DNA from: Begonia masoniana | Lineage: Eukaryota; Streptophyta; Magnoliopsida; Cucurbitales; Begoniaceae | Direction: 5' to 3' | Length of the DNA: 64,000 bases | Assembly: GCA_022432975.1 (NCBI GenBank) | Contig: CM039508.1 | Location: 18,327,330-18,391,329, forward strand | Shown here: in pieces, positions 1 through 11,247 of the stretch | Layout: each line of letters begins with the position of its first letter | Numbering within the stretch: position 1 is the first letter of the stretch | Program-made: the position numbers and the translations under genes | Notes under the pieces: model-generated | What the model was told of the DNA's origin: nothing | Databases searched by the model: none | Seen by the model: only the letters and a program-made list of their open reading frames with translations

Positions 1-1468
1 CAAGTGAACGTGTCGCAAAAGTAATAAAGTGTATAAATACGAGTCGAACCCACGAGTACTAGTTTCACTAATTATCAAATTAAGTTTAATCCCAATTTAT
101 AATGAATATAGAATTTTTGGTGATTTTTGCTTTAATAAAATATAATAAAATAATTAAAATAAATTGCAGAAATTAAATGAGTTTGAGAATATAATGAGAA
201 AGCTCTAGGGTTTACGATTTCACATAATTAATCCTATTTAGTATTCCTAATTCACTTCATTAATTTCTATTTCTATGTGTTGATGGCAATTTCACAAAAC
301 TATTTATTAATCTCTCTCGAGCAATGATAAACTTATTCAATTAACGAATTATTACCTCTCGGTCTCTAATCCTGAGAATTAATTGAATACGTTAAGAACG
401 AGAAATTATGTTACCACATAAACGTATTAGCTATCTCTAGTCTAACATCCTTTTCATGATAATTGATTCAGTGCTCGATTATTTTGCAACTCTCGTATCT
501 TAAAATAATCCTATGGACATGCTTTTGGTGATCAAGCAATCGCAAGCATTAAGAACGGAATAAATTACTCAACACAATATTGAAACAGAAAATCAATAAC
601 TTGAATTAAATGAAACTTAAATAATCATAACTTGGCTACATCGTAGCCCTAGAAAAGGAAGTTAGTTCATGATAAAATAAAATAAAGCATAAATAAGAAT
701 AGTAATAATCATCGTTTCAAGAGAATAGAAGAAAGAAGAAGAAAGAATCAAGGCAAAACTCGTGTCTTCTGTCGTCGACCAAAATTTTCTCCTCTCTGCG
801 TCTCACTCTCTTCTGTCGTTTTAGGTTAACTTAAACATTAATTATTTCAATCTGACGCCTCCATCAACAACTCAACGGCTGGGATTAAAACAGCTGCATC
901 TTTTTAAAGATATCCGATCAATTATTTGCTTTAGCCGCTCGGTCGGGCAACATTCTGCGTACCATCGGGTAAGTTTCTGCTTATTTTTCTTTTGCTCTCC
1001 ATTTTTGCGTGCGAACGCATTGAAGTCTGCGTTCCATCGCAGACTTCTCTGGTTGCTTATTCATTCTTGCGCTCCATCGCCCAAAATGTTGCGCTCGGTC
1101 GCCAAAGTCTCTGGTTTCTTCTTTAAGTTCGCTTTCTTCTTTTATTTCTGCGTTCCATCGCCTAATCTCCTGCGCTCGGTCGCCTAAGTTTCTGTTTTCT
1201 CCTTTAAGTTCTGCGTTTTTGTTTGTTTCTGCGTTCCATCGCCTGGAAGTCTGCGTTCCATCGCAGACTTCACTGTTTGCACTCCAAAATTACTACTTGC
1301 ATAGTTCATTTTCCATTATAGCTTTTCTTCTTTTCCAACCCTGTATAATTTCTCAATTTCTCTACACACTTGCACTAAAATAATTAGTATCATTCACATG
1401 CTTGACTAAAACTTATCAAAATCAAGTGTAAAGAAGTACAATAAAGTGTGTAAAATACACACTTATCA
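1..1468 (-). mobile_element. End of an unrelated LTR element (TGATAAGTG family), left part outside the window
   Basis: Read on the minus strand, the block starts with TGATAAGTGTGTATTTTACA at 1468 and runs out of the window at base 1. Its far end has the phrase GTGGGTTCGACTCG followed by a TACACTTTATTAC stretch, a layout I associate with the 3' part of LTRs of large non-coding (LARD-like) or gypsy elements in eudicots. No protein domain is visible. It ends abruptly against a gag gene of another family at 1469, so it inserted into that gag. The left target duplication cannot be checked because the other end is not in the window. Confidence 0.6.
1016..1275. repeat. Short GC-rich motif repeats inside the left-edge LTR
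   Basis: The motif GCGTTCCATCGC and its variants (GCGCTCCATCGCC, GCGCTCGGTCGCC) recur about eight times between 1016 and 1275, separated by T/C-rich spacers. Two copies are part of an inverted arrangement, GAAGTCTGCGTTCCATCGCAGACTTC, so the RNA could fold as hairpins. Short open frames here are by-products of the repeats. Confidence 0.6.
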
Positions 1469-1913
1469 GAAAACTTCCTTGAACTGCGTCCACGACATAG
1501 CCAGGACATCGGTGGAGATCTCCATTGATTCCCACCAAAGCAGGGCATCACCAGCAAAATGAAAAGTTGCCAAAGTGACTTTGTCTTCTTCACCAATGCT
1601 GGCACATCTAAACATGCTTCCAATTTTCCTAAGCCACTCATCAGCAACGATCGGATTGGATGACTTTCCATCAAATGTGGGTGGCTGTAGTCTCCGGAAT
1701 CGGTCTCCTGAATGCTCACAGTTGGAACCCGAGTTGGCACTTCCTTGTGCTTCCCGGTTCAACAACACACCTAACTGATCAAACTGTTGACGCACTATAT
1801 CTGTCTGCTGACGCATCAATTCTGTCAACTGCCTAAATTACGCTAGAGTCCTCTTCACGTCTTGGACTTGGTATCTCTCTTGGTAGTCTTGGTCTTCCTG
1901 GTCGTCTAGCCAT
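1469..1913 (-). pseudogene. Gypsy gag fragment (element A2), N-terminal part only
   Basis: This is the N-terminal part of a Ty3/gypsy gag protein, the capsid-forming protein of the element. It starts at the ATG at 1911-1913 (MARRPGRPR) and includes RRLQPPTFDGKSS followed by EWLRKIGSMF and the ALLWWESME block that is typical of the plant retrotransposon gag domain. There is a frameshift near 1830, after which the frame continues to 1469, where the left-edge LTR cuts it. The same gag is present at 28347-28737 with close wording, so this belongs to the same A family as element A1. The rest of the element lies left of the window or is lost. Confidence 0.8.
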
Positions 1914-2054
1914 TTTGCTATATTCCTAGACAATGTTAAATACTCTCATAAATTTCTAATAACTAAGGTTAACATAAACACTTACAGTTGTTGAAATACT
2001 TCCATGCGTCGGTTGGCACTGATGAGTAATCTTTTGAACGTTTTAACAAAATGT

Positions 2055-2065
2055 CTCTGATACCA
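2055..2065 (-). other. Primer binding site of element A2 (tRNA-Met initiator type)
   Basis: On the minus strand the bases read TGGTATCAGAG, complementary to the 3' end of plant initiator tRNA-Met, the usual primer of these elements. It lies 3 bases inside the LTR end at 2069, which proves that this LTR works as a 5' LTR for the gag to its left. Confidence 0.9.
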
Positions 2066-2446
2066 TACTGTAACGCCCTGAGTTTTCAGAACTCGGTTTA
2101 TTTCTCATAAACCCTTACATAACTAAGAAAATTTCGGACCAACTTTAAAACTTGCAGCGGAAAATCTTTGAGCAAAGCAAGGTCAAGCAAATGGTAAAAT
2201 AGTATTTGATTAATCAATCAGAATATTAAAGAAATGATTCTGCCGGAAGGATGAAGCTTAGACATGCAATATTTAAGTTTAAAAAAAGTCAAACACAACA
2301 TCCGCAGACAAAGTCAACAAACATGGGGCAGAAATCAACCGAAGGCTGCCACCGATGAACGTCAGCGGATGAATCATCCATCCCAGCATTTGCCACCACA
2401 ACATGACAAACTTGCTCCACACCTTCCGGTTAAACAAATTACATAC

Positions 2447-2755
2447 ACCGGTCACAAACCGACAAGACTTCTACTACAATCATCCTATTGGTTTAATACA
2501 CGGACATCCACCGGTCACTAAACGACAAAACTTCTGCTACATCACTCCGATGGTTTAAACACAACATCCACCGGTCACTAAACGACAAAACTTCTGCTAC
2601 ATCATCCGATTGGTTTAATACACAACATCCACCGGTCACTAAACGACAAAACTTCTGCTACATCATCCGATTGGTTTAATACACGACATCCACCGGTCAA
2701 TAAATGACAAAACTTCTACTATATCATCCGATTGGTTTTTACAAAAGACATCTTC
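2447..2755. repeat. 61 bp tandem repeat in the A2 LTR, five copies
   Basis: Five head-to-tail units begin with ACCGGTCACTAAACGACAAA and end with ATCCGATTGGTTTAATACAC or a variant; the outer units are more diverged. The two short cores, CATCCACCGGT and AAACGACAAAA, recur in the repeats of other LTR families in this window. Confidence 0.85.
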
Positions 2756-2796
2756 CGGTAGACCAAAAACACACATTTCCAACACACATCATCCGA

Positions 2797-2804
2797 TGAC
2801 GTCA
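2797..2804. promoter_or_regulatory. TGACGTCA palindrome in the A2 LTR
   Basis: A perfect TGACGTCA, the classic CRE/C-box core bound by plant bZIP (TGA-type) factors, lies beside the repeat block within GATGACGTCAGCCGGATGA. Binding is an inference; the palindrome itself is plain. Confidence 0.5.
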
Positions 2805-3390
2805 GCCGGATGATTCAATCCACCAACATCAATCGGTGAACAAAACACACAACATCCACCGGTGAATTTCATTCACCGATGATGGAACTTACAAATTTTA
2901 CCCAAAACATTCAAAACCACCTGACTCTAAGTAACTTCAGAAATCCAACAAATAACCATTTGAAACCAATATATAAAAAATATATTCTTATCCAGTAAAA
3001 CTCCCAAAGCTTGCAATTTGTAACAAAACCAAGTCAAATTTTTCATAGCAGAAGGAACTCAAATATTCTAATCCCTCAACCATTACTACTACCAAATTCT
3101 TTGCACTCTCAACAGGACATTAGGAAATTAGGCTCCACATACAGACAAATGTTAAACCGCCTCATCAAATACCAAACCGTGGCATGAATATGCTTCAGCA
3201 ACTGCACCTATTCCTCAGCAATTTCAGAAAATTCTTCAGTAGTTACCTTAGCACCTACATCACAAAACTCATCTATTAGCCTAATGCTAAGCAAGTAAAG
3301 CAATAATGAAATGAAATACTGAAACATAAATCATAATCATGCAGTTTCTACTTTCACATCTCAGTTGCAAATTCGTTCATTCACTGATAT

Positions 3391-3585
3391 GATCCCTCAG
3401 TTCCATTGGGAAGTGGATCAATTTTCCCAAAGTCATACATCCTTTTCTCGATTAAGGGGCAGATTAGTTCTCTTAACAGCTGATCTGATCCCTCCATTCC
3501 ATTGGGAGTGGGATCGGTTCTCCCAAAGTAATAAATCCTCTACTCGATTAAGGGGCGGATTAGTTCCCTTAATAGCTAATTTGTT
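3391..3585. repeat. 96 bp direct duplication in the A2 LTR
   Basis: Two diverged copies of a 96 bp segment start at GATCCCTC (3391 and 3487). Each holds an imperfect inverted pair around GGATC/GATCC and the phrase GATTAAGGGGCGGATTAG or a close variant. The same two-copy arrangement is present in the A1 LTRs near 23342 and 30170, so the duplication predates their separation. Confidence 0.8.
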
Positions 3586-4718
3586 TCAACCTGTTCATAC
3601 CTTGCCATAACATTTCATATGAAAATCATTTTCGTATTTCTTCGAAAACATGATGCATGACATACAGAAAACACACAAACATGCATAAACCTACTGTTTT
3701 GTGATGTAGGCCCGAAGGCACACACAATACTTTACTTACTTGGTTTTTCCCCGATAGATTCCTGGTTAAAAGCTACCTCGAGAGTTGGCTCACCTAAAAC
3801 ATAAGCACAACATTACTTAACTTCATTCTAAACCATTTAGAAATTTTAGGGGAAACTAGTTGGAAGCTTGGTTCCTCGAGCATTCCCGATTCATCACCAA
3901 AACTTGAACTCAGCTCACACACACAGCATACCTAGAACACTCATTCTACCAGAAGCAAATCACCAAATGTATAACCTACATTTATCCTAAACCATCAGCA
4001 GAAAGGGCTCAAAGAAGAACTTACCTACGCTGATGAAGAATCAGGCAAGAAAATCGCCGAGAGAGAGTCTGTTGAGCGAGCCGAATACCAAACAAGGAAA
4101 TGAAACAGTGGCGGCTAAAACCCTTAGCTAGCCGTTTTTAATACTAACCTTTGCAAGAATTACGCATTTGCCCTTTACCAACCAACTTTAACCTAATTGA
4201 TCAACCAATTAAATTCACTTAGTTCCATACAAATAAACCTCAAAAGTGCAGCTATAAAAATATCAAGTTAGACAAGTTATGTCGCCTGGAGAAGAAACTA
4301 AAAATAGTTTCGCGTAGAAGGGAGGAAGATAAAGAGAGAGGGTAGCAGAGAAGAGAAATGAGGAGTGTTTCACGTAGGAGGAAGAGAAGAGAGGAAGAAC
4401 TTAGCTTCTTCAACAAGTTGAACACTTGGCATCCATCTATTGGCTTCTTCCCACCAACCTTAATTCCTTCCTAAATTGCCCCTCCATTGGTTCCTAACTA
4501 CTGATTTTGTTTTGGTTATACATTAGTTTGGTTTTTCCCACTATTTAACTCAATATAACCTCGTCGATTCGGTTTCTCTGAAATCTTCTTATCCCACCAA
4601 ATATCCTAATAAATTCTTAGGGTTCTTAATAAAACTTCCCGCTCACAAAACAGACTTAAATCCCATTTCCGAGCATAATAATTAAAAATCGTAACACCAA
4701 AAAATCTCCAGTGTTACA

Positions 4719-4732
4719 TTCTACCCACCTTA
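4719..4732 (-). other. Polypurine tract of the B-family element
   Basis: The minus strand reads TAAGGTGGGTAGAA directly before the LTR start TGTAACAC. This is the plus-strand primer site of a gypsy element and shows that the LTR to its left is the 3' LTR of the element on its right. Confidence 0.85.
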
Positions 4733-5671
4733 ATAAAAATTTTCCCCAAAATTTGCTTGAACTTAATGGTCCTTTAATCCCTTTTACCCTCATTCTAAGG
4801 TTTTCTATTTTATAAACTTCTACAATAGTATCGTACCTGTGATAACTGTATGCTGGGCGTCATCGTCGCCCTCTTTCATAGCGAACACCCTTGGCGTGGC
4901 ACAGTACGACCTCTCATCTGGCATAGGGCAATCCTGGACGTGATGGCCCTCCATGTCGCACTGGAAGCAACGGCCGGTATAGAGCTACATTCACCTATGT
5001 GACTCCTTTGGTAATGCGGTCACACAGGAAGCTGAGGACCTCCCAATGGTCTTTTTCTCTTGTCCTGATAAGTAGCTGATTCATTAAGCCTCTTCACGCC
5101 TCGGTTCGGTTGCTGTTGTGGTTGCCAATCACAACCTTGCTGTTGCTGAGGAACATCCCGATAAAACCTTTCTGATGAATCACCCTATCTCTGGAACTCT
5201 ATTTTTAAGGCTTCTAACATATAAGCCTTGGCCACCACTTTCGTATACGGCGCCTCATCAAACTCTCCAGTCGTTATTCCTCCTAAGAGGTCCATCTTCA
5301 GACCCTGAATGAATTGGTGTACCTTGTTTTTATCGGTGTCCACCAGATGAGGCGTGTAGCGAGATAGTGACTCGAACTTCTGAACGTACTCGGCCACCAA
5401 TCCATACTGCTGTAGTTGAGAGAATTCGATCAACATGCTCTTCCTCACACTACGGTCAAAGTACTTCTTGTAGAAGATATTTTTGAATCCATCCCAGCTT
5501 AATGCCATTGTAGTTGACTGCACCGTGTCCCACCAAAATCCAGCATTTTTGGTGAGATGGAACGTGGCACATATAACCTTCTTGCTCTCCTCTACTTCGG
5601 CTTAGTTGAACATTCGTTCGAAATGCCGGATCCATTCCTCAACGTGAGCTGGGTCCGTAGACAATCCATCA
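4733..5671 (-). pseudogene. B-family gag C-terminal part with truncated protease; pol deleted
   Basis: Reading on the minus strand, gag resumes next to the solo LTR with LSTDPAHVEEWIRHFERMF, continues through the ALSWDGFKNIFYKKYFDRSV block (about 5450-5523) and reaches a CCHC zinc knuckle, CFQCDMEGHHVQDC, near 4928-4968. After MPDERSYCATPRVFAMKEG the protein enters the protease leader (HTVITGT) and then stops; within about 90 bases comes the polypurine tract. Reverse transcriptase, RNase H and integrase are therefore entirely missing, making this a large-deletion derivative. The missing front half of gag lies at 7801-7984, on the other side of the inserted solo LTR. Confidence 0.8.
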
Positions 5672-6049
5672 TGTGATGGCCTCAGACCCGATTGGGGCCG
5701 AGGAGCCATCACTCCGGACATTTAACAGAAAACGGGACATATATATTTTTTTGAACTTTAAAACTTTACACAGAGAAGACCTTCTCTGGACTGAGAGCTA
5801 GAAAGACATGATTAAAAACTGGACTTCAGAAATGAATGGCAAGAGTAAAACAGGGAGACAGAACACTTTTAACGTTTAAATAAAAGGCTGGGTGGACGAC
5901 AGACATGCAGAAGGAAACGTGATAAAATACATGTAGTGAAATAAATGAGAAATATAAACTAAAAGGCATGTTGAACGAAAGGCTACAGTGAATACTGAAA
6001 TCGGGTGATCTATGGCCGAAGGAGTAAATAAAACGGGGTGGAAGAATTA

Positions 6050-6435
6050 GGCAGATGATGTCAGGTGGAAGATGTGGATGACGTCAAGCTGAAAACGTAA
6101 ATAAACTGGGCGGAAGAAGTAGACAGATGACGTCAGGCGGAAGATGTGGATGACGTCAGGCGGAAGATGTAAATAAACTGGGCGGAGGATATGGGCAGAT
6201 GACGTTAGGCGAAGATGTAATTTTAAAGGCAACGGTGGATGCAGACAGAAATGCACTGTTCACCGAAGGAAGTGAACTACAGGCAGAAATGCAGTGTTCA
6301 CCGGTGGAAGTGAACTACAGGCAGAAATGCACTGTTCACCGGTGGATGTGAACTACAGGCAGAAATGCACTGTTCACCGGTGGATGTGAACTACAGGCAG
6401 AAATGAACTGTTCACCGGTGGATGTGCTTTTAAAG
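6050..6435. repeat. Minisatellite block in the solo B LTR (about 38 bp unit plus GACGTCA-type unit)
   Basis: From 6050 to about 6210 the sequence repeats GATGACGTCAGGCGGAAGAT-like units. From about 6245 to 6435 there are five copies of a 38 bp unit containing GAACTACAGGCAGAAATGCA and TTCACCGGTGGATGT. The 35 bp unit expanded in the solo LTR at 55985-57930 is the same unit with three bases lost. Confidence 0.85.
6079..6158. promoter_or_regulatory. Three TGACGTCA palindromes in the solo B LTR
   Basis: Perfect TGACGTCA occurs at 6079, 6128 and 6151, with near copies at 6057 (TGATGTCA) and about 6200 (TGACGTTA). Repeated TGACG motifs are the known binding pattern of TGA-class bZIP factors. Function in this LTR is inferred. 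Confidence 0.5.
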
Positions 6436-7800
6436 GCAGAATTGACAACTTTTAACAGGAAGACGTATAAACAGGGAGTATAAAACAGAAGACATAAGAG
6501 TTTCAAACCCTCAAAACCCGATTCAAAACAAAGTTGTAATACATGTTTTACAAATGACAGATTCAAGAAAAACAAACTGCATGGATAGCTCTAAAATTCG
6601 AGACCATTCATGCATAACCTAAAAAGGGAGAACTCAAGTAGTTCCAGAATGTTTCAAAATATATAAATACAACTGTCAAATACAGAGGTTTTAGACATCA
6701 ATACAGAACTGAACCTACTCTTCAAATGTTTTAAGACTTCAAAAGATGATACAGAACTTGGCATAACTTCAGAAAATACATTCTCACAGGGTTTACTCTT
6801 GTCTGACTGCAACAACCACCCCCGAAAGCTCGAGCCACCAGCCACCTATTCGTCGGACTGAAGCACAAAGTCCTCATCCACGGGATCCGTACCTACATCA
6901 GAAAGTTCAACTATGAGCCTAGAGCTCAGTAAGAACATATAAAAATGCAGTGATGCACATGCCATGCATGAACTTTCAGAATACAGTGAAGGTGCAGAAC
7001 ATTACTTTTTATCTGTCAGAAAGTGGGGCTTATAGGGGAAACAGACGTAACAGGAGTGCACTATTAGACACTAGTAATTCAGAGCAGAACACCAGTCCCT
7101 GTCCCACACTTAACCGAACGTTACATTATAGGTTTTATCATTCTTAACTTCAAAATGTGTACAGAAAACATTTTCATGGCTTTCGGGAAAGACGTGTATG
7201 CATGAACTTTTACAGTGCTTAAACTTAATACAACAGACAACAGTAATAACACAGCAGGACGTGAAGAGAAATACAGATAACTTATCTACCCAAAAGAACC
7301 CGACAGAAATGAAAACCTAGTACCTCCGTGATGTAGGGCCTTAAGGGCCAACCTACGGGTATGAACTTACCTGTTGCTGTAGAGTTGAAAGCTTCGCACG
7401 TAAGTCCTTGGCGATCCACAGATCTTAGGTAGAGAAACTGAGGAGATCATAGGAGCTTCGCTGGTCGTTTGTCGTCTGGAAGAGGGAGAATGCAGAGAAG
7501 AGAATGGAGAGAACAGAGAAGAGAAGTGAAGAGGGTTTCACGTAGGAGGAAGAGTATATCGTGTTCAACAAGTTGAACACATGACAGTCATTCATTGGCT
7601 TCCTCCCACCTACCTTAATTCCTACCTAAACAACCCCTCAATTGGTTTTCTAATTAAATGAATGCTTTGGTTACACTTTGGTTTAGTTATCACTAAACAT
7701 CCCAACAAATTTCACCAAAACATACATTATATTAATATAAACCTAATTCCATTGGATAATTCGAGGGATAATTTTTCGGCCAAAAATGCAGGGTGTTACA

Positions 7801-7984
7801 CATCAAATGTAGGCGGTTGGAGCCGTCGAAATCTGTCTCCACTGGTGTCTCGTGGCGTATGGTTGTTGTTCCCATTGTCTGCCATCATGCGTTCCATCAT
7901 GCGTGACTGAACGCCGACTAGCTCAGTTAGGCGATCGAGGGCGTCGCCCCTGTCGTTTGCATCACCTTGATTCCTCCTCACCAT
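7801..7984 (-). pseudogene. B-family gag N-terminus, cut by the solo LTR
   Basis: The gag start codon is at 7982-7984 (MVRRNQGDANDRGD). The protein has a Met-rich segment (SRMMERMMADNGNN) and then RFRRLQPPTFD, where the solo LTR interrupts it at 7800. The remaining gag resumes at 5671 in the same frame. Between the start codon and the primer binding site at 8132 there is only the leader of about 150 bases. Confidence 0.8.
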
Positions 7985-8131
7985 TTCAAGAAAATTCTAT
8001 ACATAATAACGAACTTAACTTAATAAACAAGAACAAGTACAGAAACTTAAACACTTACAGTTGGTGGAGCGATCTCACGTGGCGGGTTGCGCAACCAGAC
8101 AGTTCTCCAGAACCACTTTTAAAACATGGCG

Positions 8132-8143
8132 GCTCTGATACCA
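8132..8143 (-). other. Primer binding site of the B-family element
   Basis: The minus strand reads TGGTATCAGAGC, matching the initiator tRNA-Met primer site, 4 bases inside the LTR end at 8148. It marks the LTR to the right as the 5' LTR. Confidence 0.9.
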
Positions 8144-8147
8144 TAAC

Positions 8148-11100
8148 TGTGACGACCCCCGACCCAATCGGGGCCGGCGAGCCTCACTCCGGACATTTAA
8201 AACGTAGACTATTTTTTTTTGAACTTTTACTCTTACTTTTAAAACCTTGACATAGAAAATCTTCTCTGGTGTTGATGGAAAATATATTTAAAGTCGGACT
8301 TCAGAAATAAATGACAGAAGAAAAACAGGAAAACAAGAATATTAAAAACTTGGATGAGTACTCTAGATGAGAGCAGGAAGTCAGGGAGAAATGAAAACAG
8401 GAAAAACAGAATACATTGGACGTTTAAAATAAATAGCAGAATGGACGACAGAAAAAAGAAGGCAGAATAGACGACAGACATGCAGTGGGGGACTTATTAA
8501 AATGGGAAACATAAACTGGAAGTCGTGCAGTGGAAGACTTACTTAAGACAACAAAAGCCGTGGACGACAGAAGTTGTGGACGACAGAAGTACGACAACCG
8601 AGGCTGTGGACGACAGAAACTGATGACAGAAGTCGTGGACGACAGAAGACAACAGAGGCTGTGGACGACAGAAACTGATGACAGAAGTCATGGACGACAG
8701 AAGCTGTGGACGACAGAAGACAACAGAGGCTGTGGACGACAGAAGCTGTGGACGACAGAAGCTGTGGACGACAGAAGCTGTGGACGACAGAAGTCGTGGA
8801 CGACAGAAGCTGTGGACGACAGAAGCTGTGGACGACAGAAGCTGTGGACGACAGAAGTCGTGGACGACAGAAGCTGTGGACGACAGAAGCTGTGGACGAC
8901 AGAAGTCGTGGACGACAGAAGTCGTGGACGACAGAAGCTGTGGACGACAGAAGTCGTGGACGACAGAAGACGTGGACGTTTAAAATCAAAGACAGAATCT
9001 GTGGACAATCAGAAGACGTGGACGTTTAAAATCAAAGACAGAATCTGTGGACAATCAGAAGACGTGGACGTTTAAAATCAAAGACAGAATCTGTGGACAA
9101 TCAGAAGACGTGGACGTTTAAAATCAAAGACAGAATCTGTGGACAAACGAAGCTGTGGAAGTTTAAAATCAAAGACAGAATCTGTGGACAAACAGAAGAC
9201 GTGGACGTTTAAAATCAAAGACAGAAACAGTAGACAACAGAAGTCCGTGGACGTGTAAAATAAAAGGCAGTAACCGTGGACGTTTGAAATGAAAGGCAAA
9301 ATCTGTGGACAACAGAAGCCGTGGACGACAGAAGCTGTGGACGACAGAAGCTGTGGACAACAGAAGTCGTGGACGACAGAAGACAACAGAGGCTGTGGAG
9401 GACAGAAGACAACAGAGGCTGTGGTCGACAGAAACTGATGATAGAAGCCGTGGACGACAGAAGTCGTGGACGACAGAAGTGGATGACGTTATCACCCACA
9501 ACTTTGGACGATAACTTTGGACGACTAACACTTAGCCGAATACTTTAAACAATTACCCGTCGAACGAGTACTGTGGACAATTGGACTTTGGATGACGGTA
9601 TCGCCCACAACTTTGGACGGTAACTTTGGACGATAACTTTAAAGGACAAAAATGGACGACTGTTTAACAGGAAGGCGTGGACAACTGTTTCTTTTGGAAA
9701 ACTTGAAGACTTGAAAGACATAAACGTATACTCCGCCGATCGATCGGCTACCTCTCTGTTTGACAACTTACTTCTTTTGACACAAAAATACTTCAAACTT
9801 TAAAACAACGATTCAAAACATAATCTTAGACATATTTGAAAACATAGCAGAACCTAAAGGAAATCCCAAACAATTTCAATACATTTCAAAATATAATCAA
9901 CTGGTTTTTAAAACGTCAACACCAAACATCTATACATTATCCAGAATTTTCAAGAAATATACAAAACATGACAGACTGACGTACACTTCCAAAGTACGCC
10001 CACACATGATCAAAATATGTCTGGCTGCCACAACCAACCCCCGCAAGCTAGTGCCACCAACCACCTATTCGTCGGCCTGATACACAAAATCCTCATCCAC
10101 GGGGTCCGTACCTACAACAGAGAGTTCAACTATGTGCCTAGAGCTCAGTAAGAACATATAATGCAGTGATGCATATGCTATGCATGAACTTTCAAAATAC
10201 ATGGACATTACATTACATTACGTCAAGTGCACATGAGGTATAAGTGAGGCTTATAGAGGAACTGGCACAGAGGTGCACTATCAGGCACATTACAGGTATG
10301 TCACGACAGGACATAACAGGTTTTGCCGGGTCCCAGGGAAGGACAAAACACAGGGAGTCCTTGGCGGGGATGGTTTTACAAGAGTCCTAGGGAAAGATAA
10401 GAACAGGATGCCAGTCCTCGTCCCATACTTAACCTTACATAACTTCAAACCTCGTGCATAAAACATTTACATGATTTTTAGGAAAAACGTGTATGCATGA
10501 ACATTTACGGTGTTTAATATCACATAAACAGGTGACAGGATATTGAAGCAGAACATAAAACAAAACACACTTAACCTAAAACATAACCTACGGTTTAACT
10601 ACCGAATAGAAATCTCGACAACATAAAACCTAGTACCTCCGTATTGTAGGACCTTAAGGGCCGAACCTATACGTATGAACTTACCTGACGTCCGTGAAGT
10701 TGCAAACTTTGTTCGTGTTACCTCTGTGAGCCTCGAACCTTGATCAAAGGAAAACGGAAGAAACAGAGGAGAGGAGTTCTATCGCCTGGAGAAGAAACTA
10801 AAAACAGAGAGAAGAAGAAAAATGAAGGGAGGGTTTCGCGTAGAAGGGAGGAAGAGAAAGAGTGAGGGTAGCAGAGAAGAGAAAATGAGGAGTGTTTCAC
10901 GTAGGAAGAAGAGAAGAGAGGAAGAACTTGGCTCATTCAACAAGTTGAACACTTGGCATCCATCAATTGGCTTCCTCCCACCAACCTTAATTCCTTCATA
11001 AATTGTCCTTCCATTGGTTTCTAACTAGTGCTTTTTTTTTGGTTATACATTGGTTTGGTTTTTTTTCCACTATTTAACGCAATATAACCTCATCAATTCG

Positions 11101-11247
11101 GTTTCTCCGAAATCTCCTCATCCCACCAAATATCCTAATAAATTCCTATGGTTCTTAACAAAACTTCCCGCTCGCAAAACAGACTTAAATCTCGTTTCCG
11201 AGCGTAATAATTAAAAATCGTAACACCGAAAAATCTCGGGTGTTACA
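8148..11247 (-). mobile_element. 5' LTR of the B-family element (3.1 kb)
   Basis: The LTR runs from TGTGACGACCCCC at the left to CGGGTGTTACA at the right. Blocks shared with the other B-family LTRs include AACCCCCGCAAGCTAGTGCC-like text near 10035, AGAGTTCAACTATG and GAGCTCAGTAAGAACATATA near 10120-10165, GTAGGACCTTAAGGGCC near 10640, and the purine-rich stretch at 10770-10930 that ends in CAACAAGTTGAACACTTGG. Its extra length over the 2.1 kb solo copy comes mainly from minisatellite growth at 8558-9490. The bases outside the right end are AAGAG; the partner duplication is lost in the hybrid LTR. Confidence 0.85.
8558..9490. repeat. Minisatellites in the B 5' LTR: 16 bp and 46 bp units
   Basis: From 8558 to about 8970 and again from 9300 to 9490 a 16 bp unit, GCTGTGGACGACAGAA, repeats with a C/T variation (GTCGTGGACGACAGAA). 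Between them, from 8971 to about 9235, lie four to five copies of a 46 bp unit that starts CGTGGACGTTTAAAATCAAA and ends in AATCAGAAGA. Open frames across this block on both strands are artefacts of a stop-free repeat. Confidence 0.9.

Larger units (their letters stand above)
2069..4718 (-). mobile_element. Hybrid LTR: A-family at the left, B-family at the right
   Basis: The LTR runs from TGTAAC (left end) to GTTACA (right end) and is flanked by a primer binding site on the left and a polypurine tract on the right, so it acts as 5' LTR of one element and 3' LTR of another. From 2069 to about 4220 it matches the A-family LTRs at 22022 and 28897 (same order of blocks, including the duplicated GATCC-rich segment and the shared ACCCTTAGCT stretch near 4120). 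From about 4280 to 4718 it matches the B-family LTR end at 10780-11247 almost base for base. The hybrid joins two elements in tandem, as expected from recombination between the LTRs of neighbours. Confidence 0.8.
5672..7800 (-). mobile_element. Solo LTR of the B family inserted in gag, 5-base target duplication CATCA
   Basis: The LTR runs from TGTGATGG on the left to GGGTGTTACA on the right (2129 bp). The five bases CATCA occur directly outside both ends, at 5667-5671 and 7801-7805, which is the expected gypsy target duplication. No primer binding site or polypurine tract adjoins it. When the LTR and one duplicate are ignored, the gag reading frame is continuous across the site (PPTFDG then LSTD), so the insertion happened in an older gag copy and the element then collapsed to one LTR by recombination. 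Confidence 0.9.

Noticed and set aside
8239..9548. Open frames of 70 to 181 codons on both strands
   Set aside because: Same cause: 16 and 46 bp repeats in the B 5' LTR.
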